This document shows positions 27,152-37,035 of a DNA stretch of 64,000 nt, piece by piece (the stretch's first letter is position 1; each line of letters starts with the position of its first letter). The translations under genes were made by a program, and so were the position numbers. The DNA comes from Muribaculaceae bacterium. GTDB taxonomy: Bacteria > Bacteroidota > Bacteroidia > Bacteroidales > Muribaculaceae. The notes below the pieces were generated by a model that saw only the letters and a program-made list of their open reading frames with translations, was not told where the DNA came from and made no database searches. The stretch covers positions 29,456-93,455 of the forward strand of contig JAFLTQ010000011.1 in assembly GCA_022510385.1 (NCBI GenBank), read 5' to 3'.

Positions 27152-30100
27152 TTATCGTTTGATAAACTTATAGTTTTCAACTTTGGATCCGTTTTCTATC
27201 ACGATGATATATACACCGGGGTCAAGAGAATCCATTATGTCGAAACGATTTTCTCCAATAGCTGAGCATACCACTATGCCGCTCATGGCATTGACTACTG
27301 TGAAGCGGGAATTTCCGGTAGCAAAGATGCTATTCACGGATGCAGCATTGGCTTCATAATCAGCTTTGATTTTTGAAGAAGAGAGGGCTCCTTTGTAGAT
27401 ATAAAGGTCATCAAGGAGACCGTTGTAGGAATCATCAAAGTTATATGTGTTTGTGCCGCCAATCACTAATTTTTCTCCCGGACAAACTATCGGTCCGGTC
27501 ATTACATCTGCTTTGCTCTCAGCAAGTTCACCGTCAATGTAGAATGCAAGAGTTTTAGCATCAAAGTCGCGCACCGCTGCAATATGATGCCAGTTCCCGT
27601 CGAATACCCTTGTAGAGGCATCAGAAATACCGACCTCTGTCTTTGTTACATCGTCGTCGATTGAGAAGCGGAAGGTATCGCCATTCTTATGCTCAAAGCC
27701 AAACCAGTTGCCTGTCGGGGTTGCAATCGAACCGTAAAGAAGGAGATAAGCGTCTGCTTTGCTTGAAGAGTTCATCCAGAATTCAACTGAGAATGAATTA
27801 TCGTTAATATCAAACTCTTCGTATGCATCTTGAACAAATACAGAAGATCCGAACAATCTCAAGGCATTCCCCACCTTGCCACCGGTAACTTCAGCCTCTT
27901 TATAAGTGCCTGCGTATGCGCCGTTGGATTTTGCCTGCACAGCTTTTTGTGAAGCGACGTTGTTAGTAATTGTGTTTCCAATACCCTTGCTTTTTTCCTC
28001 GGTGGAGCCAACCGCATCAATCTCGTCAAACGGGAAGTAAGCTATAAGTTCAACTTTTGAAGGTTCGAGAACTATAATGTTAATTTCAACCGAAGTGTTG
28101 TCATCATCTTCAGCACCGGTAGTAGTAAGGGTAAATGTATATTCACCGATTTCCTGAAGTTCTCCTGTTATTGACCCTTGGAGAGTGGTGCTATCGAAGT
28201 TGAGGACAAGGCCATCAGGCATTTCTGATGATGTAACGCCGGTTGCATTCTTCACTCTGAATATAATAGGTTGAATTTCATCTCCTTGATAAATCACCTG
28301 ATTCAGAGAACCGGAACTTACAGATATAACACCTTTGGTGTTGAAATAATCTTCCGGGCAGAAAGAAAGGTGAGGAGGCTGGTTGTAGGCACAGTTCTGC
28401 CAAGCCACAGCGAGACGATACTGACGGTCTTGCATCAGACACGGAATCTTGTAGCTGGAAGGTATTGTAGTGGTGAAGATGAGGAGGTCTGACTCTGTGC
28501 TGCCGTCGTGAAGTATAATCTCCTCACGCCAGTCTCCGAAGATGTCGGCCTGGAGGTTTGGAGTTGCTTTTGTGGAATTACAAGATGCTGCATTGCTGTA
28601 TTTGCCAAGTTCAAGCACGGTATTTACGCTTGAGAGAGCGTTAGTGGGTTTTGATATGGTTGTACCGTCAAGAAGTTCGTCGAGAAGGTCTCCATCCCAA
28701 TAAACGCGGAAGTTGACAGAGGGACGTTTAGCTCCTGAAACGATTTCCTGACCACCCCATACATTCCCTGTTGAAGACCACCATTCGTAGCCCGGATATG
28801 TGGAGGATACATTGGCAGCGAGACCACGGCCTACGTCGCCGCCAGTCTGTTTCTCGAAATAGATCACTTCTCCTGTTTTAGCATCACGCACGCTGACATC
28901 GTAAGGGTTTGATTTCTCCTCATGGGGCATCATTACCTGAAGACCTTCGCGATCCGGCAACATCTTTGCGAGATGGAGAGCGTCGCCATGGCCGCCGCCG
29001 GTGCGGTACATGAATTTACCGTTATGGTCGAGAGCTGCTGAGCCGAAGATAATTTCATCGCAACCGTCGGCATCTACATCGCCCACTGTGATGGAGTGGG
29101 TGCCTTGGCCATAAAGTTCCTTGCTCTTAGGAGAGGAGTAAAACCATTTTTCAGTCAGTTTGCTGCCGTCGAAGTCCACAGCCCATACATATGCGTAGGT
29201 GTAATAACCGCGACACATAACTGCTGAAGGCTTCCTGCCGTCAAGATAAGCCACACAGGCAAGATATCTATCGGAACGGTTGGCATTACTGTCACCCCAG
29301 CCGCTATTGTTTTGAATGGAACGCGGGGGATTATAAGCGATCGTGTTGATTTCGGCACCGGTTTCACCATTGAAGACTGTGAGATATTCCGGGCCGGAAT
29401 TTACAATACCTGCATTAGATTCGGTTTTTTTTCTGTAATCGTCGGTGACTTTGTCGTTGCCCATCAATACGGCTTTCCCTTTACCGTCGATTGTTCCGGG
29501 AGCAGTCTTGCAGATGAGTTCTGCCTTCCCGTCCCCGTCGAAGTCATAGACGAGGAATTGAGTGTAGTGGTTACCGGAACGGATATTCTGGCCGAGGTCA
29601 ATGCGCCATAGTTTGGTTCCGTCAAGTTTATAACAGTCGAGGATGGTGTTGCCGGTGAAACGGAACTGGTCGCCGTTATCAGCCTGATTTGTCGGGAACC
29701 ATTTCACCACGAGTTCCCATTGACCGTCGCCGTCAACATCGGCAACCGACACATCATCGGGGGTATAAACATAGTCACGTTGCTGTTTGGAGCCACCTGC
29801 CGGTGATGTACCGCCTGCGGGGCGGTCGAGGTGTACTTTCATGTAGGGAGTGTCCCATGCTTCAACGGGGGCGGAAGTTTCCAGCTCCACATCATTTTGA
29901 ATGGCCTTTACAGTGTAAGCAACACCGGTTGTGCCATTCGGGTCTGTAAAATTAGTGCCTGATTTAATTGGCGTATCATTTAGTTTTGTATCCCCACGAT
30001 AAACATCGAAAGTGAGATCTTTGGGATCATCGATAAGTGAACGCCAGGATAGGAACACTCCTTTGTCGGTTTTTACAGCTACAAGGCCTCGGTCGAGCTT

Positions 30101-30190
30101 TTCAGCTTTCACAGTAGGGCTGTAATTGCCTTGCGCGAATGCTCCCAAAGTGAAGAGCAGGGCAAGACAGGTTAAGTAAACTTTTTTCAT
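27152..30190 (-). CDS. Rhamnogalacturonan lyase, PL11 family, with LamG-type domain and C-terminal tag
   Basis: 1012-residue secreted enzyme that cleaves the rhamnogalacturonan I backbone by beta-elimination. The signal peptide is cut near AFA|QGNYS. The PL11 eight-bladed propeller spans about 25-620: it opens with ERLDRGLVAV-like KLDRGLVAVKTDKG and holds several calcium loops such as DVDGDGQWE, DFDGDGKAE and DVDADGCDE. An Ig-like linker (about 630-720) and a concanavalin/LamG-type domain (about 725-950) follow. The last ~50 residues end in a tag-like GVYIIVIENGSKVENYKFIKR. First gene of a minus-strand unit of seven genes. ATG at 30190. Confidence 0.93.
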   Translation of the reverse strand: MKKVYLTCLALLFTLGAFAQGNYSPTVKAEKLDRGLVAVKTDKGVFLSWRSLIDDPKDLTFDVYRGDTKLNDTPIKSGTNFTDPNGTTGVAYTVKAIQNDVELETSAPVEAWDTPYMKVHLDRPAGGTSPAGGSKQQRDYVYTPDDVSVADVDGDGQWELVVKWFPTNQADNGDQFRFTGNTILDCYKLDGTKLWRIDLGQNIRSGNHYTQFLVYDFDGDGKAELICKTAPGTIDGKGKAVLMGNDKVTDDYRKKTESNAGIVNSGPEYLTVFNGETGAEINTIAYNPPRSIQNNSGWGDSNANRSDRYLACVAYLDGRKPSAVMCRGYYTYAYVWAVDFDGSKLTEKWFYSSPKSKELYGQGTHSITVGDVDADGCDEIIFGSAALDHNGKFMYRTGGGHGDALHLAKMLPDREGLQVMMPHEEKSNPYDVSVRDAKTGEVIYFEKQTGGDVGRGLAANVSSTYPGYEWWSSTGNVWGGQEIVSGAKRPSVNFRVYWDGDLLDELLDGTTISKPTNALSSVNTVLELGKYSNAASCNSTKATPNLQADIFGDWREEIILHDGSTESDLLIFTTTIPSSYKIPCLMQDRQYRLAVAWQNCAYNQPPHLSFCPEDYFNTKGVISVSSGSLNQVIYQGDEIQPIIFRVKNATGVTSSEMPDGLVLNFDSTTLQGSITGELQEIGEYTFTLTTTGAEDDDNTSVEINIIVLEPSKVELIAYFPFDEIDAVGSTEEKSKGIGNTITNNVASQKAVQAKSNGAYAGTYKEAEVTGGKVGNALRLFGSSVFVQDAYEEFDINDNSFSVEFWMNSSSKADAYLLLYGSIATPTGNWFGFEHKNGDTFRFSIDDDVTKTEVGISDASTRVFDGNWHHIAAVRDFDAKTLAFYIDGELAESKADVMTGPIVCPGEKLVIGGTNTYNFDDSYNGLLDDLYIYKGALSSSKIKADYEANAASVNSIFATGNSRFTVVNAMSGIVVCSAIGENRFDIMDSLDPGVYIIVIENGSKVENYKFIKR

Positions 30191-30264
30191 GTTATTAATT
30201 TATAAGGTAATATAATATTATATTTAGGCAGGATAAAAAAATCGATTCTTCCCAATTCAACCAA

Positions 30265-30272
30265 CAAAATTA
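30265..30272 (-). promoter_or_regulatory. -7 promoter element for the PL11-GH43-CE8-uxaA-PL1-esterase unit
   Basis: Minus strand reads TAATTTTG, matching TAnnTTTG, with ATTG about 20 bases upstream as a weak -33 element. The leader to the PL11 start would be about 70 bases. The 273-base gap also holds the plus-strand promoter at 30373-30407. Confidence 0.55.
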
Positions 30273-30372
30273 CAAAATTTAGTTGAAAAGACAATAAAAT
30301 GAGTTTTTTAAATTAAAAAGATCCCACAAAAATCTAATATCTCGGTCATATATGCTATACAACATATATAAG

Positions 30373-30407
30373 TTTGAAAGATGAATTAATAAAAAGATTT
30401 AAATTTG
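30373..30407 (+). promoter_or_regulatory. Promoter for the small tagged secreted protein
   Basis: TTTG at 30373-30376 and TAAATTTG at 30400-30407, with 23 bases between them, slightly longer than the usual ~20. The -7 element ends about 56 bases before the ATG at 30464. Confidence 0.55.
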
Positions 30408-30463
30408 CGCGATTTTTGAGAAAAAAGTTAAAACAACCTTAAATTAACCTTAAAATTTAATCT

Positions 30464-31279
30464 ATGAAGAAACTTTTTACTTCTATTTTCACCCTACTCC
30501 TTGCCTCAGGAGGTATGGTAAGTGCCCAACACACTTATGACTTCACAAATTGGAGCGAAACAACAGTAGCAAACCTTAAAGCTGATGCGGCAAACGACGC
30601 CTTAACCGGGTGGAGCGACATCGAAAAAGTGGCTGATGCTGAAAATAATGCGAATGCTGTTGACGGCAAATGTTTCTGGATGGCCGGGGAAAACACATCT
30701 GTAGGTAATAACGGCAATCTTTATGCAAAAGACGAACTTATCCCTGAACTTGAAGGCCTTGACTTCTCTTCCCTAACTTCAGGTAAACGTAGCCTTGCAA
30801 TCGCAATTGACTATCCTTCAACCTCTTTGGGTACATATGAAGGCCCCTCCTATTTATGGCTTGGCAGCAAGGAATTGAATTATTTTATAATCCACAACGT
30901 AAAATCCGGCGCGACTATAACTATGGGAGTTGAATCACATAAGCCGGCAGAAGCCCGAGGTGTGAAATTATTTGTGGGAGACAATGAACTGAAAGACCCC
31001 GATGGGAATGCTGTTGCGGTACCAACCACATATCAGGAACAGACATGGCAAGTGCCCGAAGGTGATGATCCCGTTGACATTACAGTTTATAACACAAACG
31101 GATGTCATGTTTATTTTATAGACATTAATGATGGTTCTTCTGCAATCTCAGGAATCGAAGATCCACAGGATGTAGCACCTGTATATTACAACCTGAATGG
31201 AGTGCGTGTAGATAATCCTGCCAACGGCATTTACGTACGAGTTCGCGGCGACAAGGTTGACAAGGTGATTGTACGGTAA
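30464..31279 (+). CDS. Secreted protein of unknown function with C-terminal sorting-like tag
   Basis: 271 residues with a signal peptide cut near VSA|QHTYD. The mature protein begins HTYDFTNWS, a start common among Prevotella and Muribaculaceae secreted proteins that have beta-sandwich domains. The middle is rich in predicted beta strands and aromatic residues and has no catalytic motif I can name. The C-terminus, YYNLNGVRVDNPANGIYV, followed by a lysine/arginine-rich end, is a tag shared with the pectate lyases here. It has its own promoter and terminator between the two divergent pectin units, so it is probably made separately. A role in binding pectin is a guess from context. Confidence 0.7.
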   Translation: MKKLFTSIFTLLLASGGMVSAQHTYDFTNWSETTVANLKADAANDALTGWSDIEKVADAENNANAVDGKCFWMAGENTSVGNNGNLYAKDELIPELEGLDFSSLTSGKRSLAIAIDYPSTSLGTYEGPSYLWLGSKELNYFIIHNVKSGATITMGVESHKPAEARGVKLFVGDNELKDPDGNAVAVPTTYQEQTWQVPEGDDPVDITVYNTNGCHVYFIDINDGSSAISGIEDPQDVAPVYYNLNGVRVDNPANGIYVRVRGDKVDKVIVR

Positions 31280-31299
31280 TCAGCAACTTACACATAAAG

Positions 31300-31350
31300 A
31301 TGAGTCCTAAATGCCCTTCAATGCTTTTAGGGCTCATTTCACTTGTTTTT
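31300..31350 (+). terminator. Terminator after the small tagged secreted protein
   Basis: A 12-bp stem with one G-U pair (ATGAGTCCTAAA at 31300-31311, TTTAGGGCTCAT at 31326-31337) is followed by a T-rich stretch with six T near 31346. It separates this gene from the SusC promoter. Confidence 0.75.
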
Positions 31351-31370
31351 TATGTAAAAAGGGAAAGGGT

Positions 31371-31402
31371 TTTGTGGATAAAATTAAATTTCTATAAATT
31401 TG
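31371..31402 (+). promoter_or_regulatory. Promoter for the susC-susD unit
   Basis: TTTG at 31371-31374, a 20-base spacer and TAAATTTG at 31395-31402 make a near-ideal Bacteroidetes sigma-factor promoter. The predicted leader is about 140 bases. It contains a stem AAGACGAC (31435-31442) with GTCGGTCTT (31454-31462) and the direct repeat ATTGTGAC at 31407 and 31473. Confidence 0.75.
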
Positions 31403-31551
31403 CATTATTGTGACACAAGTTTTTACGAATTTCTAAGACGACGATCCTAATAAGTCGGTCTTAACTGTATAAATTGTGACCTGGAAAACTCAGCAAATTT
31501 TAACCTTATATTATACTTACATCTAATACTTTGAACTAACTAAACGAGCGT

Positions 31552-34500
31552 ATGAAATTCAGGCAGAAAAAACGTCATTGGCTAATGCTTCTGCTTGCCA
31601 TGACATTCTCAATTTCAGTCTACGCCCAAAACATCACTGTGACAGGAACCGTCACAGATGAGACAGGCGAACCGTTGATAGGAGCCACCATCATGCAAAA
31701 AGGATCTTCAAACGGGACTGCAACAGATATCGATGGGAACTACAGGATTTCGGTACCACCCAAGACAACACTGATTTTTTCGTATGTCGGCTATACCAAC
31801 AGGGATATAGCAGTAGACGGACGTACAAAAATCGACGTAACTCTTCAACCCAATTCCACAGTGCTTGATGAATTTGTAGCCATCGGTTACGGCACAGTGC
31901 GTAAAAAAGATCTGACCGGTTCGGTGTCCCAAGTCTCAGGTAAGGAGCTTGCCGAGGCACCGGTGGTATCTGCCGCACAGGCTTTATCGGGGAAGGCAGC
32001 CGGAGTAAATATCGTGACTCAGAGCGGTGCACCCGGTGCCGGAGTAAATATTACTGTGCGAGGTGGTGCTTCTATTACTCAAAGCACCAAACCTCTTTAT
32101 ATCGTAGACGGGTTCCCGATGGATGATGCCCTTTCTAATATAGATATCAACGACATCGCCACAATAGACGTTCTGAAGGATGCCTCCTCAACAGCCATCT
32201 ACGGTGCGAGAGGTTCAAACGGTATCATTGTAATCACTACCAAGTCTTCAAAAGAGGGTAAGACAAGGGTAGATTACAACGGTTTCGTTTCAATCGACGT
32301 GCTCCCCAAGCAACTCGACGTTATGGACAACGCCCTTAATTACGTGAATTATCAATATGAGCTCATAGCTCTCAGGAACAATTACGGGCTCTTCACTCAG
32401 GTTTATGATAATAACTACGACTATTCAGATCCGTCGTTTTTCACCGGTGTATACGGTAGAATGAACTCTCTATATGGGGCCGGAGGTCCGCTCGATTATG
32501 CCCTCAACATGCAGAAAGAGGGTTTCGGTGGCTCAGCCGTTACCCAAAACCATAGTGTTTCTATAACCGGCGGGAACGACAGGATCAATTATTTGGTCTC
32601 TTACAACTTTATTGGCAACAATGGTCTACTCGCCAACCATGATTATAAGAGAAACTCCGTCAGAGCAAAGATAAACTCTGAACTATGGAAGGGTGTGAAA
32701 CTCGATTTCTCGACCTTCTTTTACGGAGCCTCAACACATGGTGGAGGAGCTTTCGCCGGACTCGATGATCTTGTGAAATATCCTATCAATGGAGGTACGA
32801 TGCTTACGGAAGACGAGCTTCTCAACACCCAGACACTCGGAATATTCCGAACAATGACCTCTCTCTATTCGGCTACCAACCAATTGGTGCAGAATCGTGC
32901 GGCCACAAGCGACAGACGCAACAGACGTCTTGAACTCAACGGTGGAATTACAGTGGATTTTGCAAATCATTTCACTTGGCGAACTTCAGGCAATTATGTT
33001 GCTTCTTGGAATAAATCAACATCATTTGCCGGCCCTAACGGCACGGGTTATCTACTTGACCCGGTGAATACCGGTATGACCGGCTCTATCGCAAATACCG
33101 AGGGTTACAACTGGCATATAGCAAACGTGCTTACATATCAACAGCTCTTCAATGAAAAGCATGACCTCAGCATAATGGTTGGCCAGGAATATTCTTATAG
33201 CGAAAGCGAAGGTAATTCTATTTGGCTTAAGAAATTCCCGAATCCCAATCACGGACTTGATTATATCACAACAGCTGAGGTATCAGACAAGTCTACTTCC
33301 CACTCTCATAGCAATATGTTGTCTTTCTTTGCTCGCGGCACATATATCTATGATGAACGTTACATTCTGACAGCAACAATGCGTGCCGACGGTAGCTCCA
33401 AGTTTGCAAAAGGGAACAAGTGGGGTTTCTTCCCCTCAATTTCAGGAGCATGGCGTGTGAGCCAGGAAAAATTCTGGGAGGAAGCTTCGATCAACACTTG
33501 GTTTAACAATCTGAAACTTCGTGCGGGATATGGAGTGACCGGTAATAACGGGATCGGAGACAATCTATATACAACAGCCGTGACTCTTGGCAGCTATCCT
33601 ATGGATAATAACTTGAACAACACCGGGTTCGTTCTTTCAAACGAACTGGGTAACCGTGATCTTAAATGGGAAACATTGCATGCCGCCAATGTGGGTCTTG
33701 ATTTGGGATTGTTTAACAACAGATTAAGCATCTCTGTAGACTGGTATAACAACCAGATATCAGATATGCTTATGGAGGCTACTATTCCATCTACCACAGG
33801 TTATACAAAACAGATGCAAAATGTGGGTAAGATGCGAAACCGTGGATGGGAAGTTGCTATTAACACCGTAAATATTGCCACTCGAGACTTTACCTGGAGC
33901 ACTGTTTTAAACCTTTCGTTTAACCGTTCTAAGGTGATTGCCCTAAACAATGGACTTGATTACAAGACATTCAATGCCGGAAGTTCATTACAAGGGCAGG
34001 TAACTTATTATGCAATGGTGGGTCAGCCTCTCGGTGATATGTTCGGTTACAAATATATAGGGATTTATACCACAGATGATTTTGAACCAACCTATGATGC
34101 CGCAGGCAACGAGACCGGCTATCAACTCAAAAAGGGTGTGGTGCTTCCGTTTGATGGTATTGCAAAGCCGGGTGACATGAAGTTTGCCGCCGACAATGAG
34201 GATGGCACTCAGTTTACCCGCCAGCTTCAAAAAATTGGTAATGGTACTCCTCTTTGCGTCGGTGGATTCGGAAATACATTCTCTTTCAAAGGATTTGATT
34301 TGAATGTGTTTATGAATTTCGCTATTGGTAACGACATCTATAATGCCACAGCACAAGCTTTGAGCCCTTACGGTCCGTTCCAAAACACCCTCAAAAAGTT
34401 TGGAGACAACCATTATCAGTTAATAGATCCGACAACGGGTAGAGAGGCTACCACACTTTCAAGACTTAAGGAGCTTAATCCCGATGAAAATTCCCGTCTA

Positions 34501-34812
34501 TGGTCGCTCACTGAGTCTAATTCCGGCAATATTATCTATCCTTCCTCTTACTTTGTGGAAGATGGTTCCTACTTGCGAATCTCTCAGCTCACACTTGGCT
34601 ACACATTCCCCGATAAATGGATGAAGAAGGCATTTATACGTAATTTCCGTATTTACTTTACGGCCAACAATCTCTACACATTCACAAAATATAGTGGATA
34701 TGATCCCAATGTCTCTTCAGCCAACGATGACGTGATTTGTACCCCGGGTTTTGACTCAAGAGCTTACCCGGCATCACGCAGTTATGTTATCGGAGTTAAC
34801 CTGTCATTCTAA
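31552..34812 (+). CDS. SusC/RagA-type TonB-dependent outer membrane transporter
   Basis: 1086-residue outer membrane transporter that would import pectin oligosaccharides with TonB energy and its SusD partner. Order: signal peptide cut near VYA|QNITV; a carboxypeptidase-regulatory-like domain (about 27-105, NITVTGTVTDETGEPLIGAT); the SusC signature VAIGYGTVRKKDLTGSVS; the plug domain with AAQALSGKAAGVNI, ITVRGGASI and PLYIVDGFPMDD; then a 22-strand barrel ending in the aromatic residue of NLSF. No FecR/anti-sigma STN domain is seen, so it is not of the anti-sigma-linked type. The SusD gene follows after 30 bases. ATG at 31552. Confidence 0.96.
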   Translation: MKFRQKKRHWLMLLLAMTFSISVYAQNITVTGTVTDETGEPLIGATIMQKGSSNGTATDIDGNYRISVPPKTTLIFSYVGYTNRDIAVDGRTKIDVTLQPNSTVLDEFVAIGYGTVRKKDLTGSVSQVSGKELAEAPVVSAAQALSGKAAGVNIVTQSGAPGAGVNITVRGGASITQSTKPLYIVDGFPMDDALSNIDINDIATIDVLKDASSTAIYGARGSNGIIVITTKSSKEGKTRVDYNGFVSIDVLPKQLDVMDNALNYVNYQYELIALRNNYGLFTQVYDNNYDYSDPSFFTGVYGRMNSLYGAGGPLDYALNMQKEGFGGSAVTQNHSVSITGGNDRINYLVSYNFIGNNGLLANHDYKRNSVRAKINSELWKGVKLDFSTFFYGASTHGGGAFAGLDDLVKYPINGGTMLTEDELLNTQTLGIFRTMTSLYSATNQLVQNRAATSDRRNRRLELNGGITVDFANHFTWRTSGNYVASWNKSTSFAGPNGTGYLLDPVNTGMTGSIANTEGYNWHIANVLTYQQLFNEKHDLSIMVGQEYSYSESEGNSIWLKKFPNPNHGLDYITTAEVSDKSTSHSHSNMLSFFARGTYIYDERYILTATMRADGSSKFAKGNKWGFFPSISGAWRVSQEKFWEEASINTWFNNLKLRAGYGVTGNNGIGDNLYTTAVTLGSYPMDNNLNNTGFVLSNELGNRDLKWETLHAANVGLDLGLFNNRLSISVDWYNNQISDMLMEATIPSTTGYTKQMQNVGKMRNRGWEVAINTVNIATRDFTWSTVLNLSFNRSKVIALNNGLDYKTFNAGSSLQGQVTYYAMVGQPLGDMFGYKYIGIYTTDDFEPTYDAAGNETGYQLKKGVVLPFDGIAKPGDMKFAADNEDGTQFTRQLQKIGNGTPLCVGGFGNTFSFKGFDLNVFMNFAIGNDIYNATAQALSPYGPFQNTLKKFGDNHYQLIDPTTGREATTLSRLKELNPDENSRLWSLTESNSGNIIYPSSYFVEDGSYLRISQLTLGYTFPDKWMKKAFIRNFRIYFTANNLYTFTKYSGYDPNVSSANDDVICTPGFDSRAYPASRSYVIGVNLSF

Positions 34813-34842
34813 TAGAGAAACTTTCTAAAAGATTTGAAACTG

Positions 34843-36936
34843 ATGAAAAAATATAATTTCAGTAAAGTATTGAGTGTGATAGCAACCCCGGCAATCATAA
34901 GCTGCGCGTTAATGTTATTCACCTCCTGTGAGGATACGCTTGATATGCCGTCATATACAAAGGATGATGTTGAGTTCGCATTTGCCAATGAGAACAATGC
35001 TGACATGTTTATCCAGGGAATATACCGTGGACTTACATCTGAAGAATATTATCGTCAAGCAAATTCGGGAGAAATGACTACCATGGCTGCTGAAGATAAT
35101 TTCGAGGGCAATAAGCATTATATCTCCAATTATGCATACGACCCTATACCTCCTTATGTTTTTGGAAGCATCTATGCGGAGTGTTATAAGAAGATAGAGG
35201 CATGCAATATCGCTATTTATCGTCTTGGTAAGTTCGAGCAGACAGACAAAGTAAAGGCCTTATCTGCCGAAGCATCCGCATTGAGGGCTTTCCTATATTC
35301 GACTCTTATCCGTCTTTACGGTGATGTCCCCTTTATTACCCAACCCCTTGAGATACTGGATATAACCGACCCTGATGTGATATATCCCAAGCGTTATGAT
35401 CGCGACAAGATATATGATTATATCATCGATGATATGGTGGCAAAGATGGAAGACTTGCCATGGTATTCGGAATGTGGATACACAGAAAGAATCAACCGTA
35501 ACAGTGCCTGTGGCCTTTTAGCAAGGATATGCCTGTATGCCGGCGGCTACTCTTTGAGATGGAATCTGGAAACCAACGATCCCTCTACTCTTCACATGGG
35601 TCAACGTGAAGACCAGGCCCGCATTCGTGAGATTTACACCATTGCAGACAATGCCCTCACTTCCGTGATAAACAAGGGTGAGAATGCTCTGATCCAGGCA
35701 CAGGGAGGCATGTCAGGTTTCCAATTTCTCTTCTATAATTTTGTTCAGCGCAATTTTGGTGCGGTGGCCCAAGAAATGATGTGGTCGAACGCGCGTTACG
35801 GCTCTAATGTAGGGAACACATACTTAGGAGTATATGTCGGCACATGCGGTGGCAGCCAGTATGCAGTCTATGGCCAGCGCCGTGCATTGCAAGCCAAACT
35901 TCCCTCATATTATGTATCTTTCGATCCCAAAGATACGAGAAGAGACGTGACGATATGCAATTATAATCCCCGTTCATTAGGCACAAGCACAGAAGATGAA
36001 GTAGCAGATGCAGGTGTCACTTATTCGTCGCTTTGCGGCGGAAAATACAGGATTCCATGGCAAGTGGAACCGGATGCTGCATCTCAAAGAAATGTAAATA
36101 TACCCTATTTACGTTATTCAGACATTTTGCTCATGTATGCCGAGACTCAGAATTATCTGCATAACGGGCCTACAGGCGAGGCGATTGCAGCTTTACAACA
36201 GGTGCGCCAACGAGCCGGAATCGGAGACATGGCGGTACCCGGCGGTTATGAGGCTTTCCAGTATGCCCTCCTGCAGGAGCGTAAGTGGGAACTTTCCGAC
36301 GAATTCCTGCTGCGCACCGACCTTGTGCGTATGAACCTTCTTGACAGTGAAGTTAAAAAACAGCAAGAAGCCATGAAAGCTTTTTCAAAGCGTGAAGGTG
36401 AATATAGCGGGATAGCTACCTATCGTCTTTATAAGTTTACAAAAGATGAAAACAAATATGGAACAACTTTCCTGGCACTTGAATATATAGATATAACCGA
36501 CCCGGCAGAAGTGGCAATTGTCGCCGTAAGCAATCCTAATGCATCTGCCGGTAAGGAGGCTTATCTTAAGGCACTTCAGGAAATTGCTGCTTCGCATGGT
36601 AAAGATGCCACCGCAACATGGTATCCTTGCAATATGTTTTTGGCTTGGGACAATACTTGGAATAAGAACGCACGTATCGCGGGAGGCTTCCGTCAGGGTG
36701 CTGAAAATAATCAGATCCTGATAGGGAATACCATAGCACAGAAACCTACCGGGTTTGCGGAAAACGGCAATGAATATCCCGACTGGATTTCGGGACCGTT
36801 AGGACTCTATTTCGGCTATAAATATAACCAGACCGAGCTTTCTCCGTTTGCTAATCAGGCTGCAGGACATCCTCTGGTTGATAACCCGCGTCTGACCCAG
36901 CTTCCCGGTTATCCCGGATACACCGGAGTGCAGTGA
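34843..36936 (+). CDS. SusD/RagB-type glycan-binding lipoprotein
   Basis: 697-residue surface lipoprotein that caps the SusC barrel and captures glycan. The signal peptide ends in FTSC with the lipidated Cys29. The N-terminal SusD-like domain shows the usual helical TPR pattern, including AEASALRAFLYSTLIRLYGDVPF near residue 145. The C-terminal SusD region contains IPYLRYSDILLMYAETQN and QVRQRAGI followed by LLQERKWELSDEFLLRTDLVR near 490-515. The start is taken as the ATG at 34843; a TTG three codons earlier is in frame. It is longer than typical SusD (about 550). The ligand is presumably pectic. Confidence 0.95.
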   Translation: MKKYNFSKVLSVIATPAIISCALMLFTSCEDTLDMPSYTKDDVEFAFANENNADMFIQGIYRGLTSEEYYRQANSGEMTTMAAEDNFEGNKHYISNYAYDPIPPYVFGSIYAECYKKIEACNIAIYRLGKFEQTDKVKALSAEASALRAFLYSTLIRLYGDVPFITQPLEILDITDPDVIYPKRYDRDKIYDYIIDDMVAKMEDLPWYSECGYTERINRNSACGLLARICLYAGGYSLRWNLETNDPSTLHMGQREDQARIREIYTIADNALTSVINKGENALIQAQGGMSGFQFLFYNFVQRNFGAVAQEMMWSNARYGSNVGNTYLGVYVGTCGGSQYAVYGQRRALQAKLPSYYVSFDPKDTRRDVTICNYNPRSLGTSTEDEVADAGVTYSSLCGGKYRIPWQVEPDAASQRNVNIPYLRYSDILLMYAETQNYLHNGPTGEAIAALQQVRQRAGIGDMAVPGGYEAFQYALLQERKWELSDEFLLRTDLVRMNLLDSEVKKQQEAMKAFSKREGEYSGIATYRLYKFTKDENKYGTTFLALEYIDITDPAEVAIVAVSNPNASAGKEAYLKALQEIAASHGKDATATWYPCNMFLAWDNTWNKNARIAGGFRQGAENNQILIGNTIAQKPTGFAENGNEYPDWISGPLGLYFGYKYNQTELSPFANQAAGHPLVDNPRLTQLPGYPGYTGVQ

Positions 36937-36955
36937 TATTGATAATAAAACTTTA

Positions 36956-36983
36956 GCAGAGGAGAGTTTCTTCTCTCCTCTGC
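36956..36983 (+). other. Intercistronic hairpin after susD
   Basis: Perfect 11-bp stem (GCAGAGGAGAG at 36956-36966, CTCTCCTCTGC at 36973-36983) with a 6-base loop. It is followed by A residues, not T, so it is unlikely to end transcription by itself. It probably marks a processing or stability point between susCD and the downstream genes. Confidence 0.7.
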
Positions 36984-37035
36984 CAAAAAAACGAACACTC
37001 AATAAATTATAAATAACCAATTAACCAATTTACAC

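Noticed and set aside
36956..36983. Terminator after susD
   Set aside because: A perfect stem but followed by A residues, and two genes of the same PUL follow on the same strand; listed as an intercistronic hairpin instead.
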